From Megalobrama amblycephala (Eukaryota; Chordata; Actinopteri; Cypriniformes; Xenocyprididae): a DNA stretch of 64,000 nt. The notes under the pieces are model-generated. The model saw nothing but the letters and a program-made list of their open reading frames with translations, was not told the DNA's origin and did not search any database. Shown one piece after another: positions 42,650 through 53,142 of the stretch (its first letter is position 1; each line of letters opens with the position of its first letter). The DNA is taken from positions 36,101,228 through 36,165,227 of the forward strand of contig NC_063062.1 in NCBI RefSeq assembly GCF_018812025.1. The letters are read 5' to 3'. A program made the translations under genes and the position numbers.

Positions 42650-43020
42650 CATCAAATAGTGAGGACGATTCCATACACATCTCTGTTACGAGACACCGGA
42701 GCAGCCCAATTGCTCATTGTAAGCAATGTGTTAAAGCTGGCCCCAGAGACTTATACTGGTACTGACATTTTACTCCGTGGCATGGGTGTTGATTGTATAA
42801 AGGTTCCTCTACACAGACTTTTTCTGAGGTCAGATTTGGTAACTGGGTATGTGAATGTTGCTGTGTGTACACAACTCCCGGTGGATTTATCTTAGGGAAT
42901 GACCTGGCTGGCCGTCAAGTGTTTTCCCAGCCGATTGTGGTGGAAAACCCAGGGGAAGTTAGTGATGTACCTCATGAATTTAAGGATGTCTTTCCTGCGT
43001 GTGTGATAACGCGAGCACAA
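42650..43020 (+). pseudogene. Gmr1-like aspartic protease, frameshifted
   Basis: SLLRDTGAAQLLIV holds the D-T-G active-site triad (about 42686-42700). GFILGNDLAGRQVFSQPIVV near 42880-42940 is the C-terminal part, but in another frame; the shift is near 42880. Length of about 100 residues fits a retropepsin monomer. Confidence 0.8.
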
Positions 43021-43990
43021 GCTCGTAAGTTTAATGATGTGGTGAATTTGTCAGATTCATTTATGGTTGCACCTGATGTGAGTGAATCGTTGTCTGAACC
43101 AGGAAAGTGTGCCTTTCTTCTTGAAATCCCTTTGCAGATTGGTCACAAGCAACTAGCAGCCGCGCAGAATGCCGATCCGACGCTATCAGGTTGTATTGCT
43201 GCTGCAACGGATAAACAAAGCTGTGACTCTAAGGTAACATACTTCTGGGACAAAGAAATTCTAATGCGTAAATGGGAAGCTGAGGATAGTGTGTGTCAAA
43301 TCGTAGTTCCAAAGGGTTACCGTAACCAGATAATGGAGCTGGCGCATGATAATGTTCTTTCAGGACATTTAGGAATCAGAAAAACGTATGAGCGAGTGTT
43401 ACGTCATTTTTTTCTGGCCAGGTCTAAAATCTGACGTGTCTGACTTCTACCGTTCTTGCCATGTTTGTCAGATGGTAGGGAAACCTAACCAGAAGATATC
43501 TCCTGCGCCACTGCATCCGATACCTGTAATAGGAGAACCATTCGAACGTATCATTATCGACTGTGTAGGCCCATTGCCGAAATCCAAGTCTGGGCATCAA
43601 TACATCCTAACCCTTATGTGTGCAGCTACGCATTTTCCCGAGGCCATTCCTATGCGCAACATAAAAGCTAAAGCTGTGGTAAAGGAGTTGATAAAATTCT
43701 GCTCAAATTTTGGTTTGCCAGAAATTATCCAAACAGACCAAGGTTCCAATTTTACATCAACACTGTTTTCACAGGTTCTTAGGGAACTTGCAGTTAAGCA
43801 TCAATTGTCCAGCGCCTATCATCCTGAGACCCAGGGCGCTCTCGAGCGTTTCCACCAGACACTCAAAACCATGCTGCGCGCGTTTTGTGTGAAAACGGGT
43901 CGAGACTGGGATGAGGGTTTACCGATGCTTATGTTCGCTATTCGTGAGACTGTGCAGGAGTCGCTAGGTTTCTGTCCATTTTTCTGTCCA
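43021..43990 (+). pseudogene. Gmr1-like integrase, one frameshift, C-terminus deleted
   Basis: The N-terminal HHCC zinc module spans HDNVLSGHLGIRKTYERVL and CHVCQ. It is split by a frameshift in the T7 run near 43407-43413. The catalytic core has all three acidic residues: IIIDCVGPLP (Asp, 43559-43561), IIQTDQGSNFTS (Asp, 43736-43738) and PETQGALERFHQT (Glu, 43844-43846). The frame runs into the deletion junction at about 43970-44000, where coding sequence turns into LTR sequence and stops at 44056. It follows protease directly with no RT between. Confidence 0.87.
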
Positions 43991-43999
43991 TTCATTTTT

Positions 44000-44398
44000 T
44001 TTTCCGTTTCTTTATTGTGGCAGTGTGTTGCCATTCTTTGTAAATATTGTACATAAAACATTTTCTTTGATACTGAAGCGGTAGGGGTTGGGTGCCTTTT
44101 TCTTTTGATACATTCTTTTTCTCCTGTGTTGAATTAGCTAGGGAGCTAGGTAAGGACCACTGTATTTTTCTTTTCTTTTTTTCAGGATTTAGTTAGGAAT
44201 AATAGGGGTTTAGTTAGTGGCCTTTTTTGTTTATTGTTTTGGCCTGGCCCAGCCCTGAATAAATGCTTCATTTATTTTCTTGACTGTTACGAAAACTAAA
44301 CAGAAAAAAAAAAAAAAGAGAAATTGATGAAACTGATTTTTGCAGGACCTTTTTTTTTTATTTATGCTGCTTCCCTGACCTAGACCAGGGACGTAACA
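44000..44398 (+). repeat. Gmr1-like 3' LTR, missing its first 345 bp or so
   Basis: Matches 40662-41057 and ends GACGTAACA, followed by CAGGT. The junction lies in a T-rich run on both sides ('ttcattttttttt' and 'gggttttttttcg'), suggesting slippage or microhomology-mediated deletion. The U3 start and any polypurine tract are gone. Confidence 0.9.
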
Positions 44399-44439
44399 CA
44401 GGTTATCATTTTATTAAAATTAAGCAAAACAAACGGTTT

Positions 44440-44715
44440 ACTTTCACAAGCCGTCACGTATTTGCGAGCTTGTAGCTGGAATCTCACGAGAACTTTAAAG
44501 CTTACAGGCTTCCGTACATTGACCGCCGCAACGGTTCGATTCCCTCAAGTTTGCATTCGATGCATCCTCGATTTCAAGAACACATCCGGGTACTTTCATG
44601 CGTCCTCCGTTCTTGCGTTCTTGAGTATTGGAACGAACTTCGATGGTTGATGATGACGTAGAGCAAGAACACAAGGACGCAAGATCGCTGAATAACGCAT
44701 ATTGAGAAACAACCA
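44440..44715. repeat. MITE-like repeat related to 30770-30910
   Basis: Read in reverse it starts 'ggttgtttctcaatatgcg' and contains 'aagaacgcaagaacggaggacgc', similar in style to the short repeat in the duplicated segment. Not assignable to a named family. Confidence 0.4.
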
Positions 44716-44769
44716 GTGACAGTTGAGACTGACGGAATGTTTGTGAATTAGAATTTTTCAATGTAAGTC

Positions 44770-45000
44770 AAAGGGACTTTTTTGGCCGCCTTTTCATCTG
44801 CTGTGTGAACATCGTTGGTCCAATCGCTTAGAAAAGTCATAGCACACCACTCCTCAATTAGCCGGTCGATTTGACACCTCATTCATGGGTCTATGACAAA
44901 CGCTGCGGGAGGTGTAGCGCGCAGAAATTTTGTCCAGAAGAAGAAGAATAAGTATTTAGAATAACAATAATGTTGCTTTGCCTTTGGCAAGCACCATTAA
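44770..45000 (-). repeat. Interspersed repeat with 'gcttgccaaaggcaaagc' end, reversed
   Basis: The right edge 'gctttgcctttggcaagcaccattaat' and the body ('tcatagcacaccactcctcaatta', 'catgggtctatgacaaacgctgcggg') are the reverse complement of the repeat at 63472-63720. Confidence 0.65.
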
Positions 45001-45588
45001 TTCTAAGACAGAGCAGCAAAACTGAGTACACATATCCATGGTTTTGATCATGCCATCTGAGGTAAAATTATATAATTATAAGGAATTACGGATTATACTC
45101 TGTAATGTGTCTGTAGTATTTTATTTAAAAGGTTATTTCCGCATTCTGTTGCCTTCACTTTTAATAGTTCCTCTGTCATGGTTGTTGTTTATTTTTGTGT
45201 ACTATGTTTTTGGACAGTTTCTGTCGCTTTGGCAATACTGCAAAAACGTACGTAATGTAAAACATTTATGCTAATGAAGTAGTATGAAATTAAACTGACT
45301 ACATAAAGTATATTTTCAGTCTCTGTATCCCATATGCATACCGACTAAACCAAAAAAATAATCAAACTGATAACAGTGATAACTTTCTTTTATTTCAAAA
45401 CAAAGCATAGCTCTCTTTTACAATTATAATTACAGAATTATGAATTAATTACACATACAGATTATCACTCACATTATAATTTTTTATATTATGTATGTGT
45501 GCAGGTGAAATATTTTAGGCAATTAATTTACAATCACTGTTAGCAGTTTAACTGAAGGTAGAAGCAATGAGCTCCTGGAAAAATGAAT
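45001..45588. other. No supported gene; may include LINE 3' DNA
   Basis: A/T-rich. A 78-codon hydrophobic frame at 45038-45274 has no recognisable motif. The sequence next to the TRIM-like element may be the continuation of the 3' end of the minus-strand LINE, but I cannot confirm it. Confidence 0.4.
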
Positions 45589-45593
45589 TACAT

Positions 45594-45896
45594 TGTAACG
45601 CAGTTCGTAAGTACGGGAAGAATGAGGCAGGAACTGGCGAACATTCAACGTAACTTTAATTGAAAAATAAACAAATATAAAACGAAAGTAATGCCACACA
45701 AACATAATAAAACATAAAATAATATCCAGGCCTGGTCCTCTCTCGTCCGTCACGGTCGTCGCTCCTCCTTTTATGCTCCCGGAGCTCCTCCGTGAGAGAC
45801 TCAAGGCCGGTGCGCCTCCCAGGTGATGCTCGTTATCACTTGCGTCACCGGCCTTGCGCCGTTCCCTCGCGGCTCTCGCCCGCCCTGCTCGTCACA
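45594..45896 (-). repeat. TRIM-like downstream LTR (303 bp)
   Basis: Closely matches the other LTR but lacks a 26-bp hairpin insert. Contains ATTAAA-type sequence on the minus strand near its 3' third. Confidence 0.9.
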
Positions 45897-46464
45897 TACC
45901 CTCATCGCCCCTCGCAGGCCGGGGGGTACTCCCGCAACTGCGCTTACTTCCCCCCCGGGGGCCTGTCTCGGCGGCCGCGGCACCTGGTGGTAAGGACAGA
46001 CGAGACGAGAGAAAGGAGACGGAAGCAAGGGGAGCGACAGGACGAGAGAGGGGAGAGAGGAAAAAGAGGAAAAAAAATTCTTGGTCCGGTTCCCCGACAC
46101 ACTGGGCGCTCGGTGGACGGCCCGATCCTCGACCGTCTCCTGGCGGCCGGCGATGGCTCTTCCGACTGAGGGCAGCCGGCAGCGAGTCCCCCGTTCCCTG
46201 CTTCTCCCCTTTATGGCGGACGGCAGCAGGCTCCGGCCCACGGCGAACGGCGGTGAGTGGACTCCTCCGCTCCCTCTTGGACGGCAGCCACCCCACCTCG
46301 TCCCAGGGGCACGGCCTCGAGCTCTCCGTCCCACCTGTCACTAGGCTCCAGCACCACCGCCTCGGGCAGCCTCTCGCGGTCTTCACACTCCCACGCTGCC
46401 CGAACTCCGCAGCACCGCGATCCCCCTCAGCAGCGAGGGCTCTCCGACAGCATGTCCCTCCTTC

Positions 46465-46482
46465 CTCCTGGGTTTCGGCACC
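46465..46482 (-). promoter_or_regulatory. TRIM-like primer-binding site, tRNA-Phe type
   Basis: On the minus strand, right after the LTR, TGGTGCCGAAACCCAGG. It fits the complement of the tRNA-Phe 3' end (acceptor ...GGUUUCGGCACCA) with one mismatch. Confidence 0.7.
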
Positions 46483-46484
46483 AA

Positions 46485-46813
46485 TGTAAGCAGTTCGTAA
46501 ATACGGGAAGAAGGAGGCAGGAACCGGCGAACATTCAATGTAACTTTAATTGAAAAATAAACAAATACAAAACGAAAGTAATGCCGGCAGACCCTCGCAG
46601 ACGTCTGCCGGCCACACAAACATAATAAAACATAAAATAATATCCAGGCCTGGTCCTCTCTCATCCGTCACGGTCATCGCTCCTCCTTTTATGCTCCCAG
46701 GGCTCCTCCGTGAGAGACTCAAGGCCGGTGCGCCTCCCAGGTGATGCTCGTTATCACTTGCGTCACCGGCTTCCGTGGTTCCCTCGCGGCTCTCGCCCGC
46801 CCTGCTCGTCACA
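46485..46813 (-). repeat. TRIM-like upstream LTR (329 bp) with hairpin insert
   Basis: Same as the partner LTR plus an insert in which GCCGGCAGAC (46583-46592) and GTCTGCCGGC (46603-46612) form a perfect 10-bp stem around a 10-base loop. Confidence 0.9.
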
Positions 46814-46818
46814 TACAT

Positions 46819-47297
46819 ATTAACAATAATTAGGATATATTGAAATTTGGAAATGTGCATGTTGATCCAGATGATTGCATCTTCTGAAGTCCTTGCAGGA
46901 GTTGGCGCCGTCTCTTCAAAGGTGTTGGTCATCTGAGGTCTTCTTAAGAGGCTGGATCCAAACTGAGGCTGATGTCCTCTCTAGTCACCTAGTCACCTTG
47001 GGATGGGTGTCCTGAGGTAAAACAGAAAAGAAAATGGAGAACAATTAGCGTAGCTGCTGTTCATAACATTAAGTAAAGATAGTCATGTGCAATTGATCTG
47101 ATATGAGATGCATTATGTGAATGCTTGGCTAAAGAGATGCGTCTTCAATCTAGATTTAAACTGGGTGAGCGAGTCTGAGCCCCTAACATTATCAGGAAGG
47201 CTATTTCAAAGTTTCGGAGCCAAATGTGAAAACACTCTCCCTCCTTTGGTGGACTTAGCTATACTGGGTACAACCAGAAGTCCAGAGTTTTGTGATC
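46819..47297 (-). pseudogene. LINE 1 C-terminal domain remnant and 3' UTR
   Basis: Minus-strand sequence around 47250-47130 encodes an 'LAPKLWNSLP'-type C-terminal block in broken frames. From about 47100 down it is non-coding 3' sequence that ends at the TRIM-like target site. The upstream part of this domain is on the other side of the piggyBac-like insertion (49072-49350). Confidence 0.6.
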
Positions 47298-47301
47298 TTA
47301 A

Positions 47302-49067
47302 CCCTCAGGGGTCTGAGGATTTTTGGGGCCCTGGAGAAGTTTTGACATGCCCTGACATTTGTGCTTTTTTCAGTTGTTCATAAACATATTAATGACAAAA
47401 GTGTCATTACACTGTATTCAGCACAAACTAGGCTACAATAATATGTGAGGAACATGTATGTACATGTTTGTGTTTTTGAAGGAATAACGTTTATGCGTGG
47501 TTATTGAAAAAACAAAAAACTTAAGTCACTGAAATAAAGCCAAAAAAAATATTAAAACTGTGTTCACAAGAATTCTGGGTATTGGAGGTTGTAGACTAGA
47601 GTTTTTGCTTCAGAATGAAGTAAAAATTATCCTTCCTACTCCTTCATATAAAACAATAGAGAGATTTAAATTTTCTAAGACACTTTTTGTCAAGAAACAC
47701 AGTATGCGTGGAGGCGTGAATAATCATGAATATTGGGTGATTCTCACCTGAGAAGACAAAAGAATTGCATAATAATGACCTGAAATGACTTGCATATTAA
47801 TGAGGCCTTTCAGCCAGGTAGGCTGTGAAAACCCCCTCTGTGATCATGCTGATAACAGGATTAAAGTCCACTCAGGACAAAAAAAAAACATGATTTTTGT
47901 GATCTCATGCATGCACGTATTATTGCACATGATATGAAGAAAATTTTGTATAGGCCTATGTTAAATTACAGTACCAGTCAAAAGATTGAACACATTGCCA
48001 TTATAATGTTTTTAAAAGAAGTCTCAAGTCTCTAACCAAATAATGGTTTTCTATTTTAATATACTTTAAAATATAATGTATTTCTGTGATGCAAAGCGTC
48101 TGAACATTCCTACCACTAGGGCACTTCATATAGGCTACTATATTTGTTATATTATAGAGCCTAAATGTTAATGTGCAGTTGACAAACTATACATCATTAA
48201 AAAGATCTAAGACTCAAGCTTCACATTTTGACTCTTAAAATCTTATATTGACCATAATTTCTTAATTTGCTTAAAAGCATGCACATTTGGAGAAATATTG
48301 ATGGATTCTCATATGTTTATATCAATTTTCTATACAGAGGAGTAATATGTATTATTCTATATTTATTGTCATCATTATGAGCGCTGGATGCTGTGTTTTT
48401 AATTCATACTTGCAGCCGGAGGGCGCTCTGCCCCTTTTGTCCACAAATGCCTCAGTAAAAGAAGAGGCATATCATGTGACAATCAAGGAACTAACAGAGG
48501 CAAGAGATCGCTAAATATGGCTATTCAAAACACTTTTCAAGACAATAAATACACGATTGAGATGATGTATGCATGTATTGACTGAATTTGCGTCTGAATA
48601 GCGCTCGCTCCGTGGGCGTGGCTGCATTAGCGGATAATGAGCTGAATCAAAGACTTCTGACATGGCTCTCTTTTCATACAGATTACATAAACACAGAAGG
48701 TTTGTTTTCGATTTGACTTACATGTTTTAAAACCTGACATCTTAACGCTTTTTTAGACATAAGTGTAATTTTTCTGTGATTAGTATTCACTAAGTTACAG
48801 TTTATTTTCTGAGAACTATCAGATTGGACTTCGTTCAGAGGGAGACGAGAGATCACGCATCATGTTAGTTTTCTTTATTTTACAAAAAGCACAACATTTT
48901 GTTTTTACTCTGAGTGTACACAAATGAAATAAGATATTCCACAGATTAAAATGGTGTATAACTCTTAATTGTATGTGCAACATTGACGGAGTATTTTGAG
49001 TCTCTTTCACACTGATAAGAAAAAAACCACGGTGGTATCGCCAGCGATACTCTCAGACCTCAGAGTG
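47302..49067 (+). mobile_element. Non-autonomous piggyBac-like element, copy C (1,766 bp)
   Basis: TTAA at 47298-47301 and 49068-49071. Starts 'ccctcaggggtctgagg' and ends 'tctcagacctcagagtg'. The empty site in the host LINE confirms the insertion. Longest of the copies. It contains the segment around 48090-48260 ('gttatattatagagcctaaatgtt...') that copies A and D lack and that the reversed fragment at 8757-8870 retains. Subterminal palindrome 'gtatcgccagcgatac' near 49035. No transposase. Confidence 0.85.
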
Positions 49068-49348
49068 TTAAAGAGCTTGAAGGATTGTAGGACAGTAGAA
49101 GATCGGTTAAGTACACAGGAGCTAAACCATTTAGAGCCTTATAGGTCATTAGCAATACTTTATAATCGATACGGAACTTAATAGGTAACCAGTGTAGAGA
49201 TGATAAAATTGGTGTTATATGATCATATTTTCTTGACCTGGTAAGAACTCTAGCAGCTGCATTTTGTACTAATTGTAGCTTGTTTATTTAGGAAGCAGGA
49301 CAACCAGCTAATAATGTATTACAGTAATCTAGTCTAGACATCATGAAA

Positions 49349-50294
49349 CTAACTTTTCTGCATCAGAAATAGATAACATATTCTGTATCTTAGCAATGTT
49401 TCTGAGGTGGAAGAAGGCTGTTTTTGTAACATATGAAATATGGATATGGAAAAGGATATGTTGCTGTCTAATATAACACCCAGGTCTTTAACTGTTGAGG
49501 ATGGATTAACAGTACATCCTTCTAAATGCAGATTGTAGTCTGAAAGATTCTGTTTACAGGTTTTTGGCCCAATAAGTAATACTTCAGTCTTATCTGAATT
49601 TAATAGAAGAAAATTACTAGTCATCCAATGTTTTACTTCTTTAATGCCTGGCCCTGAATACCAGTGTAATTTTGTAGTCGATCTAGGAGTATTTTATGAT
49701 CTATAGTGTCGAACGCAGCACTGAGATCAAGAAACACTGTATTGAGATACAGCCTTGGTCAGAAGCTAGAAGTAAGTTGTTTGTAATTTTAATGAGTACA
49801 GTTTTTGTGTTATGATGAGATCTGAATCCTGACTGAAATTTTTCATAGATAGCATTTTTTTGCAAGAAGGAGCACAATTGGGCCGACACCACTTTTTCTA
49901 GTATTTTAGACATAAATGGAAGATTTGAAATGGGTCTGTAATTTGTTAATACATTTGGATCTAATTGTGGTTTCTTAATGAGAGGCTTAATAACTGCTAG
50001 CTTGAACGGTCTTGGGACGTGACCTAGAGATAAAGACGAGTTGATAATATTGAGAAGAGGCTCTTCTGCTACAGGTAACAATTCTTTCAGTAGTTCAGTG
50101 GGTATTGGATCTAATAAACATGTAGTTGGTTTAGAGGCAGTGATAAGTTTATTTAGCTCTTCCTGCCCTATAGTTGTAAAGCACTGCAACTGTTCTTGAG
50201 GGGTAATAATTAAGGCTGAATCATAAAACTCTGTTAAAGGTTGTACATTTAATAATAATATGTTTAATTTATATAGCGCCTTTCCCAAGCTCAA
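49349..50294 (-). pseudogene. LINE 1 reverse transcriptase, catalytic core deleted
   Basis: The upstream part (50294 to about 49700) reads PIPTELLKELLPVAEEPLLN, LAVIKPLIKKPQLDPNVLTN, YRPISNLPFMSKILEKVVS and QSGFRSHHNTKTVLIKI, then in a shifted frame SVFLDLSAAFDTIDHKILL-like sequence (first catalytic Asp). It then jumps near 49650 to WMTSNFLLLNSDKTEVLLIG. The stretch that should hold the YADD box is absent. Stops and frameshifts are also present. Confidence 0.82.
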
Positions 50295-51470
50295 GGAGGC
50301 TTTACAGAGACAATTGTATTTCTGATGCTTTCGATTTTCTCAGTAAAGAAATTCATAAAGTCATCACTACTAAACTGTAATGAAATGTTTTGTTCTGGTG
50401 ATGTCTGTTTATTTGTTAATCTAGCCACTGTACTAAACAAGAACCGTTGATTGTTTTGGTTATTTTCTATGAGTTTGCGGAGATGCTCGGCCCTGGCCGC
50501 TTTTAGAGTCTTTCTATAACGGTACGAGCTGTCTTTCCACGCGATTCTGAAGACCTCTAAACGAGTTTGTCTCCATTTGTGTTCTAGATTAAGGGTTTCT
50601 CTTTTTTTATAGCAGGAGTAATACTGTTGTACCATGGTACAGTATTTTTCTCTCTGACCTTTTTTAAATCTCATCGGTGCAACAGTATCTAATGTACTAG
50701 TAAAAATGGTGCACATGCTGCTAGTCATTTTCTCGAGATCATTTGTGTGTTTAGGTACGATGAGCAGCTGAGACAGATCAGGCAGGTTATTTGTGAATTT
50801 ATCTATAGTTATCGGGAGAATTGTTCTGCCTAGTCGATATCACGGCGCAATTTGACAAATATCATCAGTATGCAGTACACAAGTTACAAGGTAGCGATCA
50901 GTGACACAATCAGTCATCACTTTGCGGTAGAATTTCGGTAGGATTGATTCCATGTGATATAATTAAATCTAATGTATGATTAAAACGGTGAGTGGGTCCA
51001 GTGATGTTTTGTTTGACCCCAAAGGAGTTTAGTAAATCTGTAAACACAGCCCCTAACGCATCATTTGTATTGTCTACATGAATGTTAAAATCTCCAACAT
51101 TCAGCACTTTATCAACATTGACCAATAGGTCTGAGAGAAAGTCTGCAAACTCTTTTAGGAAATCAGCATAAGGCCCTGGAGGTCTATAAATGGTAGCTAA
51201 AGCAAGAGATAGTAGCGACCTTTTACTTATATCTGAGAGTGTAACTTTTAGCATTATAATTTCAAATGAATTAAATCTGTAGTTTGTTTTCTGAGTAATG
51301 TTAAGAATATCTCTATAGATTGTTGCTACACCACCGCCACGGCCAATCAGACGCCATTTATTTTTATAACAGTAGCCAGGTGGACAAGACTCATTAAGAC
51401 CGAAATAATCATTTGGTTTAAGCCATGTTTCAGTAAGGCAAATTACTATTATCTGTGATCATTTCATTTA
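50295..51470 (-). pseudogene. LINE 1 endonuclease and linker, disrupted
   Basis: Minus-strand fragments encode an APE-type endonuclease: ATIYRPPGPYADFLKEF, KVLNVGDFNIHVDN and THRFNHTLDLIISHG (51254 to about 50910). Weak N-terminal blocks extend up to about 51470. The linker 50728-50291 (RLEVFRIAWKDSSYRYRKTL, TVARLTNKQTSP) leads toward RT. A frame break lies near 50740-50900. The catalytic Asp-Asn (GDFN) is visible. Confidence 0.78.
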
Positions 51471-51730
51471 TAATAACCGCCTTAGATGTCAGTGATCTAA
51501 TGTTTAGTAGCCCTAGCTTTAGAAATTGTATTTATTCAGTAATTTTGTGAGTTTCTGGTTTGATCACGATCAGGTTTTTTCTAGATCCTTTATTTTTATT
51601 GTTAAACCTCACTATTCTGGGAATAGACACAGTTTCTACACTGTACTACACTCACATTTCTATCAGTTAAGTGGGCAGAACACAGACTGTGATTTGAGGT
51701 TTGACTTATTTGTCATATGGTGCGAAGTGT

Positions 51731-52946
51731 CTTGGAGATGTTCTCCGACAGAAGATCAGCTCCGATTCTGCTGGGGTATAGGCCATCAGCACGGAAGAGC
51801 CAAGGTCGCTCCCAGAAAAGATTCCAATTATTTATAAAGAGCAGCTTCATAAACCATTCATTTAAAGCAAATAATCAACTGAACCTTTCATGTCCTCGTC
51901 GGTACGATGGAAGCGGTCCGGACACGATGATCCTCGTCGGCTCGTACTGTCTCGTTCAGACTCCAGAAGTCCTGCTTCAGCACCTCCGCCTGCCGCAGCC
52001 TGGTGTCCTTCACCCCCGCATGCAGCACTACAGCTCCGATGTTCTCAGCACCATTGAGGATCACGGGAACCTGCGCAGCGACATCAAGAACGTGAGCACC
52101 AGGAAAACAGTGACTGCACACCTTACCTTTGGCTGTGGTAGCGTGGACGTGGCGGACGATGGAGTCTCCAATGACCACGGCATCGTGTTCCGCCTCGAGA
52201 CCCTTGAAGACCGGGGGTGGCGGAGGAGGAGAGGTCCTGGTCCTAGGCCTGGCTCGCGTCTTCCGCTGCTGAAGAACCCAAGGTCTTGGAGATGTTCTCC
52301 GACAAAAGATCAGCTCCGATTCTGCTGGGGTACAGGCCATCAGCACGGAAGAGCCTAGGTCGCTCCCAGAAAAGATTCCAATTATTTATAAAGAGCAGCT
52401 TCTGTTCATTACACCAAACATTAACCATTCTTTTAAAGCAAATAATCTACTGAACTTTTCATGTCCTCGTCGGTACGACGGAAGCGGTCCGGACACGATG
52501 ATCCTTGTTGCGGGCGATGTGGCTCGTACCGTCTCGATCAGGCTCCTGAAGTCCTGCTTCAGCACCTCCATCTGCCGCAGCCTGGTGTCGTTCACCCCCG
52601 CATGCAGCACTACAGCTCTGATGTTCACGGCACCGTTGAGGATCGTGGGAACCTGCGCAGCAACATCGAGAACGTGAGCACCAGGAAAACAGTGACTGCG
52701 CACCTTACCTTTGGCTGTGGTAGCGTGGACATGGTGGACGATGGAGTCTCCGATGACCACGGCATCACGTTCCGCCTCGAGACCTCGAAGACCGGGGGCG
52801 GCAGAGGAGCAGAGGTCCTGGTCTGAGGCCTGGCTCGCGTCTTCCTCTGCTGAAGAACCCAAGGTCCCTGGTGTGACGGTGCCAGAGTGGACGAGGGCTG
52901 GGATGAACGCGTTCTGGGTGCTCGGGCCCTGTGCAGAGAAACACAC
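51731..52946 (-). pseudogene. LINE 1 ORF1 with SGNH/GDSL esterase domain, tandemly duplicated
   Basis: Two direct units, 51731-52284 and 52285-52864, each encode the same domain on the minus strand: AVVIGDSIV.HVHATTAKGK (Ser block of SGNH hydrolases), CFPGAHVLDVAAQVP, VVLHAGVNDTRLRQ (Asn block), and in the upstream unit IIVSGPLPSYRRGHEKFSRL (Gly/Pro block). The ORF1 of CR1/L2-type LINEs is known to carry such an esterase domain. The downstream unit (51888-52346) has small deletions, including the IIVSGPLPSY part. ORF1 protein would bind lipid or RNP partners; the role is inferred. Confidence 0.8.
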
Positions 52947-53142
52947 AGCATAGAGGAAGCAGGAGTGTTAATATCACGTTACAAACTTACCGAACTTCCG
53001 TAAAAGAAAGAGTGATAAGTTATTAATTTGATTTTAAGAGACAAAAACAAGCAATTAGGAATCAGCTCGACAGAGCTCTAGCTCAAACAGCACGGCAGCA
53101 ACAACAGGAAGTGGCGTAATTTAATAAGCGAATGCTCCAGAA

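Larger units (their letters stand above)
40317..44398 (+). mobile_element. Gmr1-like Ty3/gypsy retrotransposon, internally deleted
   Basis: A 5' LTR (741 bp), primer-binding site, gag, protease and integrase, then a deletion junction into a 5'-truncated 3' LTR. Flanked by the 5-bp target duplication CAGGT (40312-40316 and 44399-44403). No reverse transcriptase or RNase H lies between protease and integrase. In Gmr1-like elements integrase precedes RT, so RT-RNase H would have followed and was lost with the start of the 3' LTR. Cannot move on its own. Confidence 0.88.
45594..46813 (-). mobile_element. Small non-autonomous LTR element (TRIM-like), complete
   Basis: Two direct LTRs (45594-45896 and 46485-46813) flank a 588-bp interior. 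Perfect 5-bp target duplication TACAT at 45589-45593 and 46814-46818. On the minus strand the LTR begins TGTGACGAGCAGG and ends TTACA. The primer-binding site follows the upstream LTR, and a purine run (GGGGCGATGAGGGTA, 45897-45911) precedes the downstream LTR. The interior is very G/C-rich and has overlapping frames on both strands, none with a recognisable Gag or Pol motif. Confidence 0.9.
46819..53142 (-). mobile_element. L2/CR1-like LINE 1, minus strand, decayed and interrupted
   Basis: On the minus strand, in order: 5' region (to about 53140), ORF1 with an SGNH/GDSL-type esterase domain, endonuclease, RT and C-terminal domain, then a 3' untranslated region. It is split by the piggyBac-like element at 47302-49067; the joined flanks 'gttttgtgatc-TTAA-agagcttgaagg' are contiguous LINE sequence. 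Near 50240-50310 a short 'tttatatagcgcctttcccaagctcaaggaggctttacag' repeat also intrudes. Confidence 0.8.

Noticed and set aside
45038..45274. Hydrophobic 78-codon frame as a membrane protein
   Set aside because: Isolated, A/T-rich, no signal or family match, and no second copy to test conservation.
45801..46489. Frames of 164-211 codons inside the TRIM-like element
   Set aside because: Open frames exist on both strands at once, as expected from very high G/C content, and no Gag or Pol motif is present.
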